Source: Bacillota bacterium (GTDB lineage Bacteria > Bacillota > Dethiobacteria > SKNC01). Taken from it: a stretch of 12,452 nt of DNA. Position 1 is the first letter of the stretch. Every line of letters starts with the position of its first letter. Under the pieces are notes generated by a model. The model had not been told where the DNA came from, did no database searches, and worked only from the letters and a program-made list of their open reading frames with translations. The stretch lies in NCBI GenBank assembly GCA_007120745.1, contig SKNC01000012.1, positions 1 through 12,452 on the forward strand, written 5' to 3'. This document shows positions 1 to 5,868 of the stretch, in pieces. The position numbers and the translations under genes are program-made.

Positions 1-967
1 CCGCCAGCAGCACGGCTCCGACGATTCCCGCTTCGTCTCCCAGTCCTGCCGGAACAATCTGAACATTTTCCCTCACCGGGCCCGCCGCCCTGCGGGAAAA
101 GGCCTCCCTCAGGGGCTGGAAAAAGGAATCTCCGGACATGGAGACACCGCCGCCAATCACAAATATCTCCGGGTTCAGCAGCGTGGCCATACCGGCCAGC
201 CCCGTCCCCAGGTATTCTATGGCCCGGTCCACAATCTCCCGGGCTGCTTCATCTCCCAGTTCCGCCGCCGTAAAAACATGCCGGGCGGTTACCTCCTGCC
301 GGCCCTCCATGGCAGCCACCTCCAACATCCTGCTGGACCTGCCCGAGGCCAGCAACTCCCGGGCCTGACGGGCAATGGCGGTCCCGGAGGAAAGAGTCTC
401 CAGGCAGCCCCGGCTCCCGCAGTTGCATGGGGGGCCGTGCAGGTCCAGGGTCATATGTCCGATCTCCCCGGCATATCCCTGGGACCCGTGAAATATCTCT
501 CCGTCGGCAATAATTCCGCCGCCGATTCCGGTGCTCACTGTAATATATATGATATGGGACCTGCCCCTGCCGGCCCCCAAACGGTATTCACCGTAGGCTG
601 CGGCATTGGCATCGTTTTCCACAAAGACCGGGCGCCCAATTCTCTCCTCCAGCCTCGAAGCCAGGGGAATCTGATTCCAGCCCGCCAGGTTGGGGGACTC
701 CACAATCACCTTTTCCCGGTGGTTGTAAAACCCCGCCGCGCAGACACCCACCGCCCGGACTTCCTCAATACCGATGCCCTGGACCCGAATCACTTCCTGA
801 ACATCCTTTTCTATCTGGTCCAAAACCACGGCAGGCCCCTCAAAGGCCGGAGTCTCCTCCTTCTTTCGCAGGAGAATCTCCCCCTTCTCCGTGGCCACCA
901 CCGTAAGAATCTTGGTGCCTCCCAAATCAACACCAATAATGTATGATTCGTGCCTCTCCTTTTCCAA
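1..967 (-). CDS. ROK-family glucokinase (3' end cut by window edge)
   Basis: Probably phosphorylates cytosolic glucose to glucose 6-phosphate with ATP. About 322 codons are visible. The N-terminal phosphate-binding motif DLGGTK is at residues 14-19. The catalytic-base motif ENDAN is at 117-121, with Asp119. A ROK zinc site is complete: His171 in EIGH, then CNCGSRGC with Cys181, Cys183 and Cys188. The last visible residues (LGDEAGIVGAVLLA) match the usual ROK C-terminus, so only a few to about 20 residues are missing. I chose a TTG start at 965-967 because AAGGAG (975-980) lies 7 bases upstream and no in-frame ATG is better placed. There is no DNA-binding domain, so this is a kinase and not a ROK repressor. 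It lies 175 bases after the GH15 gene on the same strand and could consume the glucose that enzyme releases. Glucose specificity is inferred; fructose, mannose or N-acetylglucosamine cannot be excluded. Confidence 0.9.
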   Translation of the reverse strand, partial: MEKERHESYIIGVDLGGTKILTVVATEKGEILLRKKEETPAFEGPAVVLDQIEKDVQEVIRVQGIGIEEVRAVGVCAAGFYNHREKVIVESPNLAGWNQIPLASRLEERIGRPVFVENDANAAAYGEYRLGAGRGRSHIIYITVSTGIGGGIIADGEIFHGSQGYAGEIGHMTLDLHGPPCNCGSRGCLETLSSGTAIARQARELLASGRSSRMLEVAAMEGRQEVTARHVFTAAELGDEAAREIVDRAIEYLGTGLAGMATLLNPEIFVIGGGVSMSGDSFFQPLREAFSRRAAGPVRENVQIVPAGLGDEAGIVGAVLLA

Positions 968-998
968 AAAACCACTCCTTACATAAACTAACCACACA

Positions 999-1023
999 AG
1001 ACAAGGGGACGGTTCTCTTGTCT
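999..1023. repeat. REP-like palindromic element
   Basis: A 25-base near-palindrome centred at 1011 sits between the GH15 and ROK genes. The outer arms AGACAAG/CTTGTCT (999-1005, 1017-1023) are perfect; inner pairs include two G-T wobbles in the plus-strand transcript. The motif CTTGTCTCC recurs at 1017-1025 and 1032-1040. From memory, GGGGACGGTTCT-type palindromes flanked by such arms are dispersed repeats in many Clostridia and other bacteria, often linked to REP-associated tyrosine transposases. No transposase is in the window. No T-run follows on the minus strand, so it is not an intrinsic terminator for GH15. Confidence 0.55.
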
Positions 1024-1142
1024 CCTCTTTCCTTGTCTCCATTAATATCTCCTACAAAAACCTTTTTTATTTTCCCCCGCTGTCCGGGCAATGCGATGCT
1101 TTTCGTGCTTTGCATGTGTTTCGTGTTTATCCCATAATCAGT

Positions 1143-3131
1143 TTACCAGATGGATTCGCATTTGCTGGAAATCAGCAGCTCATCGTATTTTTCGGTGTAG
1201 GCCAGGACCACGTGCACGTAGGTGGCGTGGGACCAGGTCAGAGGGGCCACGGAGACCGGCTCCCCGCTGTAGGGATGCAGCTGTTCCGAAAGCACCCCGG
1301 AAGACATGGCTTTTTTATGTACCCATTTCAGTATTTCCAGGGGTTTTTTCAGTTCCTCCAGGGCCATGGCCCGTTCTATGTGCCACAGGGCCAACCACAG
1401 GGTGCAGATAATCCAGGGGTTCCCCGGGACCCTCTCCAGGTCCTGGGACTTCTGAAAGTAGTAGTCATTGGTGTAACGGGCCACTCCGCCTATTTCTGTC
1501 TTGGCCCAGAGCCCCAGTTCCACCTGCTTCATGGTGGATTCCACCCGGGGGTCCGAGGCCGGCAGCAGGCCGAAGGCAAAAACCGCATACACGCTGCTTT
1601 CCAGAATCAAATCCTTTTTATATTTCTTGCCCTCCTGCAGGTAGATGCCCCGGAGAAAACGCCCCAGGGAATCGTCATACAGGTGCTCTAATATTCCTTT
1701 TTTAATGGTATCCGCCATGGTGGCATATCTTTCCGCCCGGTCCTCGTCCGCCATGAGGGAGGCAAAATAGGCGGCGGCCCGCAGGCCGGCGTATACGGAA
1801 CTGGCGGTAAAGGTAAAAACCCCCCGCCTCTCCTCCCAGAGGTCGTGGCTCTCCATGGGCAGGTTCAGCTCAGGGACAAAATATTTTACCATAAAGTCTG
1901 CCATGGGACGGATGAGGGTCCGGTACAGCCGCTGAATCAACTCCAGGTCGGGATTCTTCCGGTAGTAGAACCTCAGGGCGTAGAGCACCAGGGCTGTCTC
2001 ATCCTCCTGGATGGGCAGACGGGTCTTCTCCTCGTGGATCCAGGGATGCCAGCTGGAACCGGCGGTACCGTCAGGGTTGTACTTGTGCAGCAAAAACCCC
2101 TCGTCGGTCAGGGCATCCTGGCAGAAATGAAAGAAGTTGGTTACCACCTCGGGATAACCCGCTTCAATTAAAGGGATGGCCACCAGGGCCCCGTCCCGGG
2201 GCCACATGTAGCTGTAATGGTCCCGGTTGTACTGCAGAATCTCCGTATCGTTGGCGGCAATGATGGCTCCGTTTCGATCAATCTGGGTTCGGACAATTAA
2301 CAGGCTCCGTTTATAGAGTTCAATCAGTTCCGGGGGAAGGTTGGCAAAATCCCGGGTATTTTTATTCACCCAGTTGCGCCAGTACATCTCAATCCTTCTC
2401 AGAAGGTGCTCCGGAGTGCGGTCCAGCACAAAAAGGTTTAATTCCTTAATGTCCTTAAAATTTTTCCCCACCGCCAGCCAGTAATACAGGGTCTCCTGCC
2501 CTTTGGGCCGAATCTTCATCTGGAAACTGATGGTGCTGTCCACGGAGCCCTGGGCGATGGGATTCCCCGCCAGGTTTCCGTCCTCGGCATCTCTCCAGGT
2601 CCCCTCGGCGCCTCCAAACCGTTTAATTCCCGTGGAATATTGAAATATTTTTTGATCTCCCACCCGGCCGTTGGCTAAAAAATATCGATCCTTTTTGTAG
2701 TGATACAGGGCGTGAACCTCGGGGTTGTACAGGGCCGTGTCCCCCACTTCACTCTCATTGATTGAAAAGTCATGGGTAAAAAAAACCCGCACTTCCCTTT
2801 CCCGGTCCGTCAGGTTTTTTACCACCATTTTTTTCAGGTAAATATTGTCCCGGTAATGCACCGCATCGTTTATGGTAATTTCTAAGGATAACCGGTGATT
2901 GATAGCGGTTACATGGGTAACCAGGCTGTCCTTTTTATATTTTAAGGTACGATGCCAGTCCGCTTCGTAGCACCAGGAAAACTGGTTCTCTACCCACACC
3001 CCAAAGCTGTTGTGATGACCACCGATATGGTTGAGCTGACCAACGTGGGGGAAGTAAAGGTCCCTCATGTTGAGGGCGCTATCAAAGTTGATTAAGAGTT
3101 GGCCGTTACCGATTACCAGTGCCCTTGCCAC
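1143..3131 (-). CDS. GH15 glucoamylase-like glycoside hydrolase
   Basis: Predicted inverting exo-hydrolase that releases beta-D-glucose from non-reducing ends of alpha-glucans. An N-terminal beta-sandwich (about residues 1-250) precedes an (alpha/alpha)6 barrel (about 265-650), the usual prokaryotic GH15 layout. The substrate-site motif MWPRDG is near 309-314. The general acid is Glu433 in DLWEERRG, equivalent to Glu179 of Aspergillus glucoamylase. The general base is Glu616 in LSEQ, followed by PLTWSHA. There is no signal peptide, so it should act in the cytosol on an internal polymer or imported oligosaccharides. Two adjacent GTG codons compete as start. AAGGAGG (3139-3145) lies 4 bases from the first (3132-3134) and 7 from the second, so I prefer the second. 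The ribosome-binding site falls in the 15-base gap after the nucleotidylyltransferase stop, suggesting one transcript and possible translational coupling. Bacterial and archaeal GH15 members also include trehalases and glucodextranases; the exact substrate is open. Confidence 0.9.
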   Translation of the reverse strand: MARALVIGNGQLLINFDSALNMRDLYFPHVGQLNHIGGHHNSFGVWVENQFSWCYEADWHRTLKYKKDSLVTHVTAINHRLSLEITINDAVHYRDNIYLKKMVVKNLTDREREVRVFFTHDFSINESEVGDTALYNPEVHALYHYKKDRYFLANGRVGDQKIFQYSTGIKRFGGAEGTWRDAEDGNLAGNPIAQGSVDSTISFQMKIRPKGQETLYYWLAVGKNFKDIKELNLFVLDRTPEHLLRRIEMYWRNWVNKNTRDFANLPPELIELYKRSLLIVRTQIDRNGAIIAANDTEILQYNRDHYSYMWPRDGALVAIPLIEAGYPEVVTNFFHFCQDALTDEGFLLHKYNPDGTAGSSWHPWIHEEKTRLPIQEDETALVLYALRFYYRKNPDLELIQRLYRTLIRPMADFMVKYFVPELNLPMESHDLWEERRGVFTFTASSVYAGLRAAAYFASLMADEDRAERYATMADTIKKGILEHLYDDSLGRFLRGIYLQEGKKYKKDLILESSVYAVFAFGLLPASDPRVESTMKQVELGLWAKTEIGGVARYTNDYYFQKSQDLERVPGNPWIICTLWLALWHIERAMALEELKKPLEILKWVHKKAMSSGVLSEQLHPYSGEPVSVAPLTWSHATYVHVVLAYTEKYDELLISSKCESIW

Positions 3132-3149
3132 CACAAAACCTCCTTACTC

Positions 3150-5636
3150 TCAACCCTGCATTTTCTTAATCTTTTTCACGTAATCTGCCGTCAAAGTCTC
3201 TGCCTCCCGGAGAGAGGAACTTTCACTAATCACATGAAACACGGGCTCGTCCGCACCGGGGAGAATCAGGGTCCAACCTTTGGAGTGAAATATTTTTATT
3301 CCGTCAATCATTTCCACCTCCCGGCTCTTGGACTCCTCCATAAGACGGCGCATAATTTTTCCAATATCCTGCCATTGGGTTGAGACAATATCCTTTTTCA
3401 TATAAAACTCTGGTATTTCTTTTACCAGCTGTGAAAGGGTCATGTTTTTGTCAGCCAGGTAATCGAGAATCAGCGACAGGCCGTACAGTGCGTCAAAGTG
3501 AAGCTGGAAGTAACTGTCCCGGGTAATCTCCATAACCGCCCGGGGAGTGGTTTTGGTTCGAACTGCCTGTCCGTGGTATTTCTCCGCCAGTTTTTCAATC
3601 ACCATGGGCGCAGATACCGGTACTGCCGCCTTTTTCTCCTGGGAAGCTTCCTCCGTAGAACTGAGGGAAACCATCACCAGCAGGGCCGTCTTCATATCCT
3701 CGCTGAGTACTTCACCCTGCTCCGTCACCAGGGTCATCTTTTCCCCGTTCCGGTCAATCAGCACCCCCATGTCTGCTCCGCTGGCCTGAACGGAATTGGC
3801 CAGGTGTTCCGGGGTATAGTACTGGGGAAACTCCCTGGGCACCTCGGGCTTGCTTCCTTTATGATAGGATGCCTGTATGGGCCGGTTTTGGGTTACCGCA
3901 ATCACATGGCATCCCAGCTTATCCAGAAGGGGCATCAGCAGGGAAGAGAGGTTTTCATAATCATAGGACATCACCATGCGGCAGTGCCTGCGCCGCACTA
4001 CATCCCCCCGGATCCCCTGGGCAAGCCTCTCAACATATGCATCGGCCAGTTGGGGCAGATACTTTAAGTCCCCCACCTGCTTATAATTTGCCCGGCGGAA
4101 TTCCTCCTGCAGAAGGGTGTTTTCTATCTTTCTCTCCCAGTTTTTATCAGTATTGATTCCATAGTTATCTAAAAACTCAATGAGTATGCGGGGGTCGCTA
4201 TCTTCGTCCACCAGCCGAATGTGGACCCCCCCGCTCACCGAGAGAACTTTCACCGCATACCGGTTTACTGGTGTGGTGGCCGCTCCAATATCGATGGTAT
4301 TGATTCCCGTGGACTGCAGCCCGGAGCAGAAGGCCCTTTTTAATACCTGGGCGTACCGGTCCCGGTCGGAACTCACCACAATCTCCGAATCCATATCCAG
4401 AACTGTGCCGTAGGCCGCCGCCAGCCGGGTGATAAAGTCCACGGTGATTTCCACGTTGGGAATTCCCCGGATCCCCGCCAGGCCAAAATACTGCCGGCCC
4501 ACCCCTTCTCCCCAGACAAGGGAGGTGCTGATGGTGCTGTTATCCCCAATCACCTTCTTGGGCCACAACTTCACCTCAGGCCGAATGGTGCTGTTCATCC
4601 CGATGCTGCAGTGGTCGCTTATGACAGACCCCTCCAGCAGGGTGGCCTTGGCCTTGACAATGCACTGGTTGGAGACAATGGTCCCCCGAAGTTCCGCCTC
4701 ACTGCCCACGAAATTGTGATCCCAGAGAATGGACCTCTTTATGGAAGCTCCCTTCTCCAGGGTATTGTCCTCTCCAATTATGGTGAACTCACCCAGGCGG
4801 GCCCCGCTTTTCACCGTGCAGTTATCCCCGATAAAAACAGGCCCCTTGACCTCCGCCCTGGGATCCACTTTTGTGTTCTGTCCCACCCAGATGTTTTCCC
4901 CAATCCGGGTGCCGTTCAGGGGAACTTTAATCTTCCCCTCCAGTATATCCATATGGGTCTGGCGGTACTGCACCAGGTCCCCTATATCGCTCCAGTAACC
5001 CTCTGCCGTATACCCGTAAATAGAAATATCCTCTTCCAGCATCAGGGGAAACAGGTCCCTGCTGAAATCATAAAAGGTCTCCGCCGGGATGAGCTCAAAA
5101 ATCTTGGGTTCCAGGATATAGATCCCGGTGTTTACCGTATCGCTGAACACTTCCCCCCAGCCGGGCTTTTCCAGGTAACGGGTAATCCGCCCCTCTTCAT
5201 CCAGGCTGCACACTCCAAACTCCAGGGGGGTATCCCGTTGGGTCAGCACAATAGTGCAAAGCCCTCCCTTTTCCCGGTGAAAACTCAGGGCTTTGCTCAA
5301 ATCAAAATCCGTAAGGGCATCCCCGCTGATTACCACAAAGGTTTCATCCAGAAACTCCGAAGCGTTCCTGACTCCTCCGGCAGTTCCCAGGGGCGTATAT
5401 TCCTCATAGTATTTCAGATTTACCCCCAGCTTCTCCCCATCCCCAAAGTGTTCTTGAATAACTCCGGGCAGGTACTGCAGGGTCACCGCAATATCCTTGA
5501 TTCCGTGCTCTTTTAACAGCTCCACCGTGTAATACATCAGGGGCTGATTCATCACCGGCATCATGGGCTTGGGTATATTGCAGGTCAGAGGCCTGAGCCG
5601 TGTGCCCTTGCCTCCGGCCATGATAACCGCTTTCAT
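3150..5636 (-). CDS. Mannose-1-phosphate guanylyltransferase-like protein fused to a degenerate phosphohexomutase domain
   Basis: Three parts are visible in 828 residues. Residues 1-232 are a sugar-1-phosphate nucleotidylyltransferase: GGKGTRLRPLT at 8-18, KP at 23-24, GTAGG at 84-88, metal-binding Asp in SGDALTD at 104-110, EKP at 156-158 and NTGIYI at 169-174. Residues about 242-375 are left-handed beta-helix hexapeptide repeats. Residues about 380-828 resemble alpha-D-phosphohexomutases (ATTP at 453-456), but the catalytic TASHNP is replaced by RLVDEDSDP (474-482), the metal loop DGDADR by DRNGEK (628-633), and the phosphate loop RASGTEP by LPGADEP (792-798). It should therefore make a nucleotide sugar without mutase activity. 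The family is usually annotated as GDP-mannose-forming. The genes around it suggest that a glucose nucleotide is also possible. ATG start with GAGGAGGG about 9 bases upstream. It lies 232 bases after the GH57-GT4 gene and 15 bases before GH15. Confidence 0.87.
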   Translation of the reverse strand: MKAVIMAGGKGTRLRPLTCNIPKPMMPVMNQPLMYYTVELLKEHGIKDIAVTLQYLPGVIQEHFGDGEKLGVNLKYYEEYTPLGTAGGVRNASEFLDETFVVISGDALTDFDLSKALSFHREKGGLCTIVLTQRDTPLEFGVCSLDEEGRITRYLEKPGWGEVFSDTVNTGIYILEPKIFELIPAETFYDFSRDLFPLMLEEDISIYGYTAEGYWSDIGDLVQYRQTHMDILEGKIKVPLNGTRIGENIWVGQNTKVDPRAEVKGPVFIGDNCTVKSGARLGEFTIIGEDNTLEKGASIKRSILWDHNFVGSEAELRGTIVSNQCIVKAKATLLEGSVISDHCSIGMNSTIRPEVKLWPKKVIGDNSTISTSLVWGEGVGRQYFGLAGIRGIPNVEITVDFITRLAAAYGTVLDMDSEIVVSSDRDRYAQVLKRAFCSGLQSTGINTIDIGAATTPVNRYAVKVLSVSGGVHIRLVDEDSDPRILIEFLDNYGINTDKNWERKIENTLLQEEFRRANYKQVGDLKYLPQLADAYVERLAQGIRGDVVRRRHCRMVMSYDYENLSSLLMPLLDKLGCHVIAVTQNRPIQASYHKGSKPEVPREFPQYYTPEHLANSVQASGADMGVLIDRNGEKMTLVTEQGEVLSEDMKTALLVMVSLSSTEEASQEKKAAVPVSAPMVIEKLAEKYHGQAVRTKTTPRAVMEITRDSYFQLHFDALYGLSLILDYLADKNMTLSQLVKEIPEFYMKKDIVSTQWQDIGKIMRRLMEESKSREVEMIDGIKIFHSKGWTLILPGADEPVFHVISESSSLREAETLTADYVKKIKKMQG

Positions 5637-5687
5637 ATAAATATTCCCTCCTCATTAAAAAAATCCTTTAAATTTCGCCCTATTTTT

Positions 5688-5718
5688 TAACAGGAGAAAA
5701 ACTCCGGCTTTCCTGTTA
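5688..5718. repeat. 8-base perfect inverted repeat upstream of the nucleotidylyltransferase
   Basis: TAACAGGA (5688-5695) and TCCTGTTA (5711-5718) are separated by 15 bases. On the minus-strand transcript the loop contains GGAG-TTTTT, which could pair instead with CTCC overlapping the right arm, so two mutually exclusive folds exist. It lies 52 bases upstream of the ATG. It could be an operator, a leader hairpin or chance. The run after the stem on the minus strand is A, not T, so it is not a terminator. Confidence 0.4.
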
Positions 5719-5748
5719 TATTCGTTGTTCCCGGGGGCGAAATCCTGC
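5716..5748 (-). repeat. GCAGGA-N18-CGAATATAA element
   Basis: The minus strand reads GCAGGA (5743-5748), 18 bases, then CGAATATAA (5716-5724). From memory, short intergenic elements of the form GCAGGA...CGAATA are scattered through genomes of several Clostridia, which would make this a family member. That recollection cannot be verified here. A looser partner, TTGTCGAATTTG on the plus strand near 9575-9586, lies in the large gap further upstream. Confidence 0.3.
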
Positions 5749-5868
5749 TTCAGAGGAAATCCTGTGAAAGGGTTTTCCTACCACCTGTTCCCCTCCCGCC
5801 TGCTGAAAGGCACCCCCGGCAGCCTATTCTCTTTCCAGAGGCAGCAGCTTGCTGCGCTTCCCCGAAAA

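Larger units (their letters stand above)
5637..5868. other. 232-base intergenic region before the nucleotidylyltransferase gene
   Basis: No gene is seen here. It holds an 8-base inverted repeat (5688-5718) and a GCAGGA...CGAATATAA element (5716-5748), listed separately. It also holds a small hairpin GCAGC/GCTGC at 5841-5855 with no T-run after it. I see no convincing intrinsic terminator after the GH57-GT4 stop and no clear sigma-A promoter, so read-through to the downstream gene is plausible. Confidence 0.5.

Noticed and set aside
278..946. Long plus-strand open frame.
   Set aside because: It is antisense to the ROK kinase, which carries clear motifs on the minus strand. The protein is low-complexity, rich in Pro, Gly and His, as expected of a shadow frame.
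1066..1085. Short stem CCCG/CGGG next to a T-rich run, considered as a GH15 terminator.
   Set aside because: The T-run precedes the stem on the plus strand and becomes an A-run after it on the minus strand, so the orientation is wrong for GH15.
4611..5516. 301-codon plus-strand open frame.
   Set aside because: It is antisense to the nucleotidylyltransferase domain, whose motifs are unambiguous; no family features are seen.
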